A stretch of DNA of 6,451 nucleotides from Clostridiaceae bacterium. Lineage in GTDB: Bacteria > Bacillota > Clostridia > Oscillospirales > Acutalibacteraceae. The position numbers and the translations under genes were made by a program. The stretch lies in contig JAEDKI010000118.1 in assembly GCA_016295895.1 (NCBI GenBank), positions 1-6,451 of the forward strand, given 5' to 3'. Shown in pieces: positions 1-5,738 of this stretch. Within the stretch, counting starts at the first letter, position 1; each line of letters starts with the position of its first letter. The notes under the pieces were generated by a model. The model made no database searches. It was not told where the DNA came from and saw nothing but the letters and a program-made list of their open reading frames with translations.

Positions 1-306
1 TTCGGCTGGTTCACGGGACCCATCACATCCTTTGTCGGCCTTATCATTCCGCTCCTGCTTCTCAAATACGGCTTTAACAGCAACTGGGATGTTCTTTTCA
101 TCGACGATTGCAGAAGAAATATTATTGTTATCCCCATTATAGTTGATGTTATCGGTTATTTCCTTATGACTATTCCGTATCTGTTCTGGGATTATGACAG
201 CAAAAAGCAGAACATGGTTATGGAAGTTCTTAAACGCCGTGCGGAAGTTACCGAAAAAGAAGCGGAAAAAGAGCATGTTTCCGTTTCAGGCGGCTATTTA
301 GGATAA
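1..306 (+). CDS. C-terminal fragment of an MFS/GPH-like membrane transporter
   Basis: The reading frame is open from the first base to TAA at 304-306, giving the last 101 residues of a protein whose start lies left of the window. Two hydrophobic stretches are visible: one at about fragment residues 6-22 (with GPITSFVGLIIPLLLLKYG) and one at about 43-62 (IIVIPIIVDVIGYFLMTIPY). They are followed by an aromatic/acidic patch (LFWDYDSKKQ) and a charged, Lys/Glu-rich cytoplasmic-looking tail of about 35 residues. The 'iPy.f.dyd..k...i...LkrRa' ending resembles the end of MFS transporters of the glycoside-pentoside-hexuronide/sodium symporter type found in Clostridia, so a solute (perhaps sugar) transporter is likely. 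The substrate cannot be told from this end. The next gene starts 16 nt after the stop on the same strand with no terminator between them, so the two are probably co-transcribed. Family assignment rests on recognition of a short tail and is moderate. Confidence 0.6.
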   Translation, partial: FGWFTGPITSFVGLIIPLLLLKYGFNSNWDVLFIDDCRRNIIVIPIIVDVIGYFLMTIPYLFWDYDSKKQNMVMEVLKRRAEVTEKEAEKEHVSVSGGYLG

Positions 307-308
307 TC

Positions 309-315
309 GGAGGTG
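309..315 (+). promoter_or_regulatory. Ribosome binding site of the LRR protein gene
   Basis: GGAGGTG lies 7 nt upstream of ATG 323. It is a near-perfect Shine-Dalgarno match that starts three bases after the preceding stop codon, and it fixes the start of the LRR gene. Confidence 0.85.
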
Positions 316-322
316 TTACGGT

Positions 323-1546
323 ATGAGAAAAAAAGAAAAAAAGGTTAATAACACTGTTGAAGAACCCATTCATCTCGATATCCCCGAGGACGAAATATGG
401 ACTTACCGTGTTGAGGGTCTGGCTGCGCCTCATATTAATAAGCCTTATAAGCATTACGGAATCAAAAAGGTTATATTCGCTCTCGTTATCATTGTTGCCG
501 TTTCAATTTCGTGCTATTTCAGCGTCAGAACGGTTCAAAAGGATACTTTTGAATATGATAAGACTCAGTCAGGCTACGAGCTTTCAAAATTCAGCAACAC
601 GGGCTATCTGACCACGCTTGACATCGATTATGTTTCAAACATTGAATATGACCGAAGCAATCCCGATGTTTTGACAAACTTCAAAATCATTAAGGATGAA
701 ACCAAGCCCGTTACTTCGGTTCGCAGCTATGCCCTTAACTGCGACGAAAGCGTTCAGACAATCAATATCGGAGCAGGCGTTTCATATGTTGACCCGAAAG
801 CATTTTATTCCTGCTGGGCACTCAGACAGATTGAGGTTGACGAAAACAATCCCAATTACTGCGATATCGACGGAGTGCTGTATAATAAGGATAAAACGGA
901 AATTATCTGCCGCCCCTGCGACCATGACACTTATCTTGCCGAAAAATACGGCTACGCAAAATATGACGAAAACGGCTACAGAATCGAACCGACCGCCGAG
1001 GACGAAAACTACGAGCAGTATGTCAAGGATGTTATGACCTTCGTTGTGCCCTCAACGGTCACTAAAATCGGTCAGCTTTGCTTCAATTATGCAAACATGA
1101 TAACGGTCTATCTGCCCGAAGGCTTAACCGAGATTGAAACGCTCGGATTTTTCAAGATTCCTCTGCTTGCAAATGTTTACAGTTATAAATCCGAAAATGT
1201 AATTACCGATTCGCATTTCACCTCGGAAGAAGCTCTCGGAACGGTATATTTATCTCTGCCCGAAGGACTTCAGAAAATCGGTTCGGACGCTTTCAGCTAT
1301 AATCAGGCGCTGACCTATGTTTATATTCCCGAAAGCGTAACTCAAATCGGTCATCACGCATTCTGGGATACCGTTTATAAAGAGAACAAAGAGCTGAAAG
1401 GCGTTACGGAAATCAATGTTGCCCGCTCGGAGGACGATTTCAAGGATAGCGTCAAGACGGGAAACAACTGGAGACCTCAGTATGACTATTTGCTTTTCAA
1501 AAAAAGCATTAATGTTGTATACGGCTCTGAAAGAAAAGCAGGCTGA
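323..1546 (+). CDS. Membrane-anchored BspA-like leucine-rich-repeat protein
   Basis: This 407-residue protein has an N-terminal stretch of about 49 residues that is charged and lacks a signal peptide. One hydrophobic segment follows at about residues 50-68 (VIFALVIIVAVSISCYFSV), preceded by GIKK, which predicts N-in/C-out topology (type II, single pass). The outer part contains LRR_5/BspA-type repeats at about residues 144-198, 238-285 and 306-350. They are recognised by the pattern 'hxhPexVtxIGxxAFxxxxxLxxVxhP' (VPSTVTKIGQLCFNYANM, LPEGLQKIGSDAFSYNQA, IPESVTQIGHHAFWDT) and by the BspA signature N-P-x-Y-x-x-I-D-G-V-L-Y-N-K-D near residues 176-190. About residues 203-236 form a Tyr/Glu/Asp-rich insertion that does not fit the repeat. 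BspA-like proteins are often surface adhesion or binding proteins. Here the close upstream transporter suggests a surface role linked to uptake, which is inference. There is no enzymatic domain, and the function is unknown. Confidence 0.82.
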   Translation: MRKKEKKVNNTVEEPIHLDIPEDEIWTYRVEGLAAPHINKPYKHYGIKKVIFALVIIVAVSISCYFSVRTVQKDTFEYDKTQSGYELSKFSNTGYLTTLDIDYVSNIEYDRSNPDVLTNFKIIKDETKPVTSVRSYALNCDESVQTINIGAGVSYVDPKAFYSCWALRQIEVDENNPNYCDIDGVLYNKDKTEIICRPCDHDTYLAEKYGYAKYDENGYRIEPTAEDENYEQYVKDVMTFVVPSTVTKIGQLCFNYANMITVYLPEGLTEIETLGFFKIPLLANVYSYKSENVITDSHFTSEEALGTVYLSLPEGLQKIGSDAFSYNQALTYVYIPESVTQIGHHAFWDTVYKENKELKGVTEINVARSEDDFKDSVKTGNNWRPQYDYLLFKKSINVVYGSERKAG

Positions 1547-1563
1547 CGGCTGCCACACAAAAC

Positions 1564-1626
1564 AATAATCAAAAGCAACTTGTATTTACGACTTATCGTC
1601 GCTTAATACAGGTTGCTTTTATTATT
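1564..1626 (+). terminator. Rho-independent terminator after the transporter/LRR operon
   Basis: A 16-bp stem (1571-1586 with 1605-1620, a single T-G wobble at 1580/1611) is flanked by AATAAT/ATTATT (1564-1569 and 1621-1626), which can extend the stem past a bulged C. The left arm begins AAAAGCAAC and the right arm ends GTTGCTTTT, giving a T tract on the plus strand and also on the minus strand. The 18-nt loop contains a small nested stem, ACGA (1588-1591) with TCGT (1596-1599). It begins 17 nt after the LRR stop codon. Confidence 0.85.
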
Positions 1627-1816
1627 TGATTTACAGAATATGCAAAGTAATCCGACTTTATTATGAAAAAATTTTTGAACTAAAATTAGTTTTCGGTTTA
1701 TTCTTATATTTTATTCATAAATATTTCTTTATTTTTCAACAAAAATTCTATTAATAATACAATTTGTATGAACTTTATTCTGTAATTCGTTCTGTATTTT
1801 AATATTGCTTTTTATA

Positions 1817-1825
1817 TGATATAAT
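1817..1825 (+). promoter_or_regulatory. Putative extended -10 promoter of putP
   Basis: TGATATAAT gives a perfect TATAAT box (1820-1825) preceded by the TGn extension (1817-1819). The -35 position at 17-bp spacing (TTTTAA, 1797-1802) matches the consensus poorly, which is tolerated when the extended -10 is present. The predicted transcript starts near 1832, about 27 nt before the putP start codon. Confidence 0.6.
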
Positions 1826-1840
1826 TCTGTATATTTTCAG

Positions 1841-1847
1841 AAAAGGA
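1841..1847 (+). promoter_or_regulatory. Ribosome binding site of putP
   Basis: AAAAGGA ends 11 nt before ATG 1859. This is a weak, slightly distant Shine-Dalgarno site, but it is the only purine-rich one near the start. The start is also supported by the protein aligning with the N-terminus of known PutP proteins. Confidence 0.55.
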
Positions 1848-1858
1848 TTTGATATTAA

Positions 1859-3349
1859 ATGAATCTTGAACTTGCGGCATTTATTCTTTATTTTGTTGTG
1901 GTTCTCGGAATCGGTCTTTTCTTCTTCCTGCGTTCAAAGAACGGCGGAGAAAAAGACTATTTCCTCGGCGGACGCAGCATGGGTCCCTGGGTTACGGCAA
2001 TGAGCGCTCAGGCTTCCGACATGAGCGGCTGGCTTCTCATGGGCTTCCCCGGCAGTATCCTCGCTTTCGGCATGGGCCAGGTCTGGATCGGCATCGGTCT
2101 TGCCCTCGGCACTTCGCTTAACTGGATTTTCGTTGCAAAAAGGCTTCGCAGATTCTCAAAAGCCGCCAACGATTCCATCACTCTCCCGCAGTATCTTTCA
2201 AACCGATTTTTAACCAAAAATCCCGCCTTGCAGATAATCTGTGCGCTTGTTTTCCTCGTATTCTTCACGATTTACGTAGCTTCAAGCTTCGTTGCGGGCG
2301 CAAAGGTTTTCGGTCAGGTTTTCCCACCTCTTGCAGATAAGCCGACAATTGCTCTTGTGATTTTTGCGGCTATCATTATAGTCTACACCTTCCTCGGCGG
2401 TTTCAAGGCTGTTTGCTGGACGGACTTTTTCCAGGGCATTATGATGCTTGTTGCGCTTCTTGCAGTTCCCATCGTTCTCTATTGGGCAAAAGACCTTGAT
2501 ATGTCCGTTTTCGACACAACTCTTGAAAACTCGCTCAATCTCAATCCGTTCTCCTCAAGTTGGCAGGATATCGTATCCGGTCTTGCATGGGGTCTCGGTT
2601 ATTTCGGAATGCCTCACATTCTTGTCAGATTCATGTCAATCAAGAATTCAAAGATGATAAAGAAATCGGCAACAATCGGCATTATCTGGGTTGTTCTTTC
2701 ACTCGGCGCAGCAATCGCCATGGCACTTCTCGGCAGAGCTTATGCAACAAGTGCCGCTCTTGTTGAGGCAGGCCAGCAGGAACTGATTTTTGTAACTCTT
2801 GCAAAAGACCTCTTCCCCGCATTTATCGCAGGTCTCCTTCTTTCGGCTATCGTTGCGGCGGCAATGAGCACGGCTGATTCTCAGCTTCTTGTTGCTTCCT
2901 CATCTTTCACAAGTGATATTTATAAGCCCGTTTTCCGCAAAAATGCTTCAGATAAAGAAACCCTTTGGGTCGGCAGAATAGTTGTTCTTATCATTGCCGT
3001 TATCGCATTCTTCATTGCCAACAGCAAGGGCGACGGCGCACAGAGCATTATGAACATGGTCGGCAACGCATGGGGCGGTTTCGGCGCAGCATTCGGACCC
3101 GTTATCATTCTTTCTCTGTTCTGGAAGCGTTTCACATACAAAGGCGCTATCGCAGGCGTTATCGGCGGAGCCGTTACAGATGTTCTCTGGCTGATTTTCC
3201 TGACTGAAAGCACCGGAGTTTATGAGCTTCTTCCCGGCTTCGTTGTCGGCGCACTTTGCAGCATTATCGTTACTCTGATTGATAAGAAGCCCGGAAAGGA
3301 TGTTGACGAGCTTTATCAGAGAGCGATTGACGCAAGCATTGATGACTGA
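1859..3349 (+). CDS. putP: Sodium/proline symporter PutP (SSF family)
   Basis: This 496-residue multi-pass membrane protein takes up L-proline with Na+ (SSF/SLC5 fold, about 13 helices). Length and sequence follow E. coli PutP (502 residues) end to end. Visible signatures are DYFLGGRSMGPWVTAMSAQA (about 33-52), SDMSGWLLMGFPG (53-65), FTIYVAS (136-142), GWTD-like VCWTDFFQG (185-193), LAWGLGYFGMPHILVRFMS (242-260), AAAMSTADSQLLV (333-345) and GGFGAAFGPVI (406-416). Residues matching the known Na+ site are present: A52, D54, M55, S56, S337 and T338. Those matching the reported proline site are also present: Y139, W244, Y248 and P252. The substrate call is therefore firmer than family membership alone. 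The gene appears to be a single transcription unit with its own promoter, and it converges on the acyl ligase gene. Proline may serve as osmolyte, nitrogen source or Stickland substrate; the sequence does not say which. Confidence 0.93.
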   Translation: MNLELAAFILYFVVVLGIGLFFFLRSKNGGEKDYFLGGRSMGPWVTAMSAQASDMSGWLLMGFPGSILAFGMGQVWIGIGLALGTSLNWIFVAKRLRRFSKAANDSITLPQYLSNRFLTKNPALQIICALVFLVFFTIYVASSFVAGAKVFGQVFPPLADKPTIALVIFAAIIIVYTFLGGFKAVCWTDFFQGIMMLVALLAVPIVLYWAKDLDMSVFDTTLENSLNLNPFSSSWQDIVSGLAWGLGYFGMPHILVRFMSIKNSKMIKKSATIGIIWVVLSLGAAIAMALLGRAYATSAALVEAGQQELIFVTLAKDLFPAFIAGLLLSAIVAAAMSTADSQLLVASSSFTSDIYKPVFRKNASDKETLWVGRIVVLIIAVIAFFIANSKGDGAQSIMNMVGNAWGGFGAAFGPVIILSLFWKRFTYKGAIAGVIGGAVTDVLWLIFLTESTGVYELLPGFVVGALCSIIVTLIDKKPGKDVDELYQRAIDASIDD

Positions 3350-3355
3350 ACAGCC

Positions 3356-3416
3356 GTGAATTTCAGCCGAAATCCTTGAACACACACCTCAAAGATTATA
3401 AAAGCTGAATTTTCAC
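3356..3416. repeat. Imperfect inverted repeat downstream of putP
   Basis: GTGAA-T-TTCAGC (3356-3367) can pair with GCTGAA-TT-TTCAC (3404-3416). This gives 11 bp interrupted by a small internal loop, closing a 36-nt interior that itself contains TTGA (3376-3379) and TCAA (3389-3392). It begins 6 nt after the putP stop and ends 12 nt before the main terminator stem. It would be transcribed in the 3' end of putP mRNA and in any ligase transcript reading past its terminator. Its role is unknown; it could be an extra mRNA-end structure. Confidence 0.5.
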
Positions 3417-3428
3417 ACTGCATAACAA

Positions 3429-3456
3429 AACCCTCCCGAACCGATTCGGGAGGGTT
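3429..3456. terminator. Bidirectional terminator between putP and the acyl ligase
   Basis: A perfect 12-bp stem AACCCTCCCGAA (3429-3440) / TTCGGGAGGGTT (3445-3456) has a tetraloop CCGA. It is followed by GTTTC on the plus strand and by TTTGTTATG on the minus strand. It sits between two convergent genes, 80 nt after putP and 17 nt after the ligase stop, so it most likely serves both. Confidence 0.9.
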
Positions 3457-3472
3457 GTTTCTATAATATGAA

Positions 3473-5113
3473 TTATTTTTTGCTATAGTCCCTGACAATT
3501 TTAAGAGTTGTTGTTTTCGGGAATTCATCGTCTCTGACTCTGACCTTGTTGATATTCTTGAACAAGGGCATCTTACGGTTAAACTCATTGACATCGTGCT
3601 GAATTCTGCCTCTTGCGTCGGGATAATCCTCTTCGTTAAGGAAGAACTCTGCAACAATCTTTTTGTTCTCCTCGTAGACAAGAACCTCTTTAACATAGTC
3701 GATTCTTGCCAGCTTGTCCTCAAGCTCCTCGGGAGAAACATTCTTGCCGTTTGAAAGAATGATGAGATTCTTCTTTCTGCCGACCATGAACAGGAAGCCT
3801 TCCTCGTCGATTCTGCCGTAATCGCCCGTCTTGAACCATTCGCCGTCAAAAGCTTCTGCGGTTGCCTCAGGCTCGCCGTAGTAGCCCTTCATAACATTGT
3901 CGCCCTTAACATAGATTTCGCCGACGCCTTCTTCATCGGGGTCAACAATCTTTATTTCACAGCAGTCAAGCGGAACGCCGACGCTGCCGAATTTATGTTT
4001 ATCGGGGCGGTTGCAGGTGATTGCGGGCGAACACTCGGTTGCGCCGTAGCCGTTATAAATCTCAATGCCGAAATCGTGCATTCCTTTTTCGTATTTCGGG
4101 TCAAGGTTTGCCGCTCCGCAGACTATCATGTTAAGATTGCCGCCGAGATTATCAAGAATCTGCTTGAAAATCTTGCGTCTCTTGTCAATGCCGATTTTCA
4201 TAAGGGCGTTGCTGATTTTAAGACCCTTTTTGAGAACATCTTCTCTGCCCATCTTTCTTGCCGTTTTCCAGATACGGTCATAAATCGTTTCAACAACCAG
4301 CGGAACGGCTGAGAAGTTATAGGGCTTGTATTTTTTCAGGTCGCCCTGAATATCCTTGAGGCCGTCGCAGAGATAGCCCCACTCGGTGATGATATAGGTT
4401 GAGAACAGTGCGCTGACCCAAGCGTAGGAATGGTTAAGGGGCAAAAATCCGATTGCGTGCCTGCCCGAAAGCGCTCTGCATGAGGATGAGCAGTTGATTG
4501 CTATGTTCTTATGAGTAAGCATTACGCCTTTGCTCTTGCCTGTTGTGCCGGAAGTGTAGGAAATGCAGGCAAGGTCTTCAGGCTGAACATCTGCGTCAAG
4601 GAATTCCGTGTTGCCCGCATCAAGTGAAGCCGCACCCTCTTTGAGGTATTTCGGGAAATTTGCCGTGCAGAAATACTGCATTTCGGGCATTCCCTCGGTT
4701 GCCTTGAACTCGTCAACCGCAGGCTGGAATTTCGGGGTATAAACCAATGCGTCGCAACCGCAGCGAATAAGCTGATCCGCAAGATCCTCAACGGGAAGCT
4801 TGCAATCCATCGGAACAGAAATATTGCCGCCGACAAGTGTTGCATAATAAGCAAGCATCCACTCGAAGCAGTTTTCGCCGATTATGGCAATCTTTTTCTT
4901 GCCGTTCAGTCCCTTAATATAATAGAATGTACCGATTGAACTGATCTGACGCCATGTCTGATTATAGGTCGTAGTGCATTCTTTCTTATCGCTGTCGAGA
5001 TAAACAAACTGCTTTTTGTCGCCTCCGACCTTGGTTCCTTTGACAACAATTTCTTTGATTGTCAAATAATTCGGAATGTTTTTGTTACCCAAATTTGAAT
5101 TTTGCTTTTTCAA
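3473..5113 (-). CDS. AMP-forming acyl-CoA/acyl-acid ligase (ANL superfamily)
   Basis: This 546-residue adenylating enzyme activates a carboxylic acid with ATP to an acyl-AMP and passes it to a thiol (CoA or a carrier protein). The core motifs are in order: P-loop A3 YTSGTTGKSKGVMLTHKN (186-203), A5 NGYGATECSP (354-363), A7 with TGDYGRID (429-436), A8 hinge GRKKNLIILSNGKNVSPEE (445-463), and A10 PKTTTLKIVR with the catalytic lysine K538. The A8 wording resembles bacterial long-chain acyl-CoA synthetases. The A10 loop has Leu where Gly is usual before the lysine. There is no fused carrier-protein domain. The start is TTG at 5113-5111: an in-frame TAA lies two codons upstream and the next Met is at residue 85, too far in. 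Substrate and acceptor are unknown. It stands divergent to the DUF212-PPTase operon, whose PPTase makes carrier proteins competent, so an acyl-ACP role is possible but inferred. Confidence 0.85.
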   Translation of the reverse strand: MKKQNSNLGNKNIPNYLTIKEIVVKGTKVGGDKKQFVYLDSDKKECTTTYNQTWRQISSIGTFYYIKGLNGKKKIAIIGENCFEWMLAYYATLVGGNISVPMDCKLPVEDLADQLIRCGCDALVYTPKFQPAVDEFKATEGMPEMQYFCTANFPKYLKEGAASLDAGNTEFLDADVQPEDLACISYTSGTTGKSKGVMLTHKNIAINCSSSCRALSGRHAIGFLPLNHSYAWVSALFSTYIITEWGYLCDGLKDIQGDLKKYKPYNFSAVPLVVETIYDRIWKTARKMGREDVLKKGLKISNALMKIGIDKRRKIFKQILDNLGGNLNMIVCGAANLDPKYEKGMHDFGIEIYNGYGATECSPAITCNRPDKHKFGSVGVPLDCCEIKIVDPDEEGVGEIYVKGDNVMKGYYGEPEATAEAFDGEWFKTGDYGRIDEEGFLFMVGRKKNLIILSNGKNVSPEELEDKLARIDYVKEVLVYEENKKIVAEFFLNEEDYPDARGRIQHDVNEFNRKMPLFKNINKVRVRDDEFPKTTTLKIVRDYSKK

Positions 5114-5121
5114 TTTTTATA

Positions 5122-5130
5122 CCAACCTTT
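5122..5130 (-). promoter_or_regulatory. Weak ribosome binding site of the acyl ligase
   Basis: Read on the minus strand, AAAGGTTGG lies upstream of the TTG start, with 12 nt after AAGG or 8 nt after TTGG. It is a poor match paired with a non-ATG start, which suggests modest translation. No better start lies nearby because the frame is closed upstream. Confidence 0.5.
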
Positions 5131-5141
5131 ATTCAAAATCT

Positions 5142-5151
5142 GTCAATTGAC
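5142..5151. promoter_or_regulatory. Perfect 10-bp palindrome in the ligase leader, candidate operator
   Basis: GTCAATTGAC is fully self-complementary and sits just downstream of the predicted ligase start site (roughly +11 to +20) within the divergent control region. A regulator dimer bound here would block the ligase promoter. The symmetry does not extend beyond 10 bp, and one 10-bp palindrome can arise by chance. Confidence 0.35.
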
Positions 5152-5167
5152 GGGCTCGATATTTAAT

Positions 5168-5196
5168 ATTTTATCACAAATTCCTTGATTTTTCAA
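5168..5196 (-). promoter_or_regulatory. Strong sigma-A-type promoter of the acyl ligase
   Basis: On the minus strand, TTGAAA (-35, 5196-5191) is separated by exactly 17 bp from TAAAAT (-10, 5173-5168), which is preceded by the TGn extension TGA (5176-5174). Each box matches its consensus in 5 of 6 positions. The predicted start is near 5161, giving a leader of about 48 nt. Confidence 0.75.
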
Positions 5197-5206
5197 CAAA
5201 AACATC

Positions 5207-5235
5207 TTGCATTTTCTCAGACAATAGTGTATGAT
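5207..5235 (+). promoter_or_regulatory. Promoter of the DUF212-PPTase operon
   Basis: TTGCAT (-35, 5207-5212) and TATGAT (-10, 5230-5235) are spaced 17 bp apart. The -10 matches in 5 of 6 positions and the -35 in 3 of 6, including the leading TTG. The predicted transcript starts near 5242, about 29 nt before ATG 5271. Its -35 box lies 10 bp from the -35 box of the divergent ligase promoter. Confidence 0.65.
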
Positions 5236-5257
5236 TAACTGAATAATGTATTGTGTC

Positions 5258-5264
5258 AGGGAGA
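5258..5264 (+). promoter_or_regulatory. Ribosome binding site deciding the DUF212 start
   Basis: AGGGAGA ends 6 nt before ATG 5271, an ideal spacing. The in-frame GTG at 5253 would place this site inside the gene and has no Shine-Dalgarno sequence of its own, so ATG 5271 is chosen. Confidence 0.8.
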
Positions 5265-5270
5265 AAACAG

Positions 5271-5738
5271 ATGAGAATTTTTATTGTTTGTATTTTAGCT
5301 TGGTTCATTGCCCAGCTAATAAAAGTAATTATTAATACCGTTAAATATTATAACGCAAAAAGAAAAGGGATTGAAAAGCGTAAGGTTACAATCCATACTC
5401 TGTTTAAGCTCGGAGGTATGCCCAGCTCTCACACCGCAACGGTTATTGCTCTTTGCGGCTGTGTCGGCTTACACAGCGGTTTTGACTCCGATGTTTTTGC
5501 CGCCTGCGGCGTTTTTGCGTTTATTGTTATGTTTGACGCTTTCATGGTCAGACTTCCCGTCAGCCGCCTGACCGACGCTTTTAACCGACTTCAGGCAAAG
5601 GTTTGCGGCGTTGATGCAACCGATGTTAAAAAGGTTGAGGGGCACACGATTCCCGAAATCATCGGCGGCTTTATCGTCGGCGCATGCGTTGCGCTTTTCA
5701 TGGTCAAGGTTGTCGGAATTTACGAGATTACATTATAA
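5271..5738 (+). CDS. Divergent PAP2 family (DUF212) membrane protein
   Basis: This 155-residue protein has hydrophobic helices at about residues 3-22, 53-70, 75-93 and 129-148. The family mark is GGMPSSHTATVIALC (48-62), the conserved 'MPSSHSA' block of DUF212 (PF02681), a group distantly related to PAP2 acid phosphatases/lipid phosphatases. Further conserved points are FIVMFDAFMVR (84-94), then FNRL, and GHTIPEIIGGFIVGA (124-138), matching the family's 'GHTP.EV..G...G' end. It departs from the usual D-A-x-G-V-R block by reading D-A-F-M-V-R. The enzymatic role of DUF212 proteins is not established, although the Ser-His pair resembles a PAP2 signature motif. It is first in an operon with the PPTase gene, sharing one base in TAATG. 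A lipid- or polyprenyl-phosphate role is inference. Confidence 0.83.
   Translation: MRIFIVCILAWFIAQLIKVIINTVKYYNAKRKGIEKRKVTIHTLFKLGGMPSSHTATVIALCGCVGLHSGFDSDVFAACGVFAFIVMFDAFMVRLPVSRLTDAFNRLQAKVCGVDATDVKKVEGHTIPEIIGGFIVGACVALFMVKVVGIYEITL

Larger units (their letters stand above)
1627..1858. other. A+T-rich intergenic region upstream of putP
   Basis: These 232 nt carry no credible gene; only very short open frames occur. The stretch is dominated by A and T runs, unlike the neighbouring coding DNA. It holds the putP promoter at its right end, a weak inverted repeat AACTAA-AA-TTAGTT (1678-1691), and the 15-mer ATTTTTCAACAAAAA (1731-1745), which also occurs at 5188-5202. I see no riboswitch-like conserved core. 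Confidence 0.6.

Noticed and set aside
696..1037. 113-codon plus-strand frame inside the LRR gene
   Set aside because: It is an out-of-frame shadow rich in Thr/Lys/Arg with no motif, whereas the LRR frame shows clear repeats.
1678..1691. Inverted repeat AACTAA-AA-TTAGTT as an operator
   Set aside because: It is short, pure A/T-rich context, about 140 bp upstream of the promoter, and easily produced by chance.
1627..1858. Possible riboswitch or small RNA upstream of putP
   Set aside because: The predicted transcript starts only about 27 nt before the gene, and the rest is low-complexity A/T sequence without a recognisable conserved core.
2948..3385. 145-codon open frame on the minus strand across the end of putP
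   Set aside because: It lies antisense to a well-supported putP, has a Cys/Asn/Ala-rich sequence with no recognisable domain, and mirrors putP codon bias.
3316..3849. 177-codon minus-strand frame overlapping the ligase and the putP end
   Set aside because: It is a frame-shifted shadow of the ligase gene, Ser/Arg-rich, and would run through the strong terminator at 3429-3456.
5253..5270. GTG start for the DUF212 protein, adding six residues
   Set aside because: The Shine-Dalgarno site AGGGAGA lies inside this extension and points to ATG 5271.
5684..5737. Upstream ATG extending the PPTase by 18 residues
   Set aside because: It would overlap DUF212 coding sequence, has no ribosome site, and adds residues outside the PPTase fold; the TAATG overlap explains the 5738 start.
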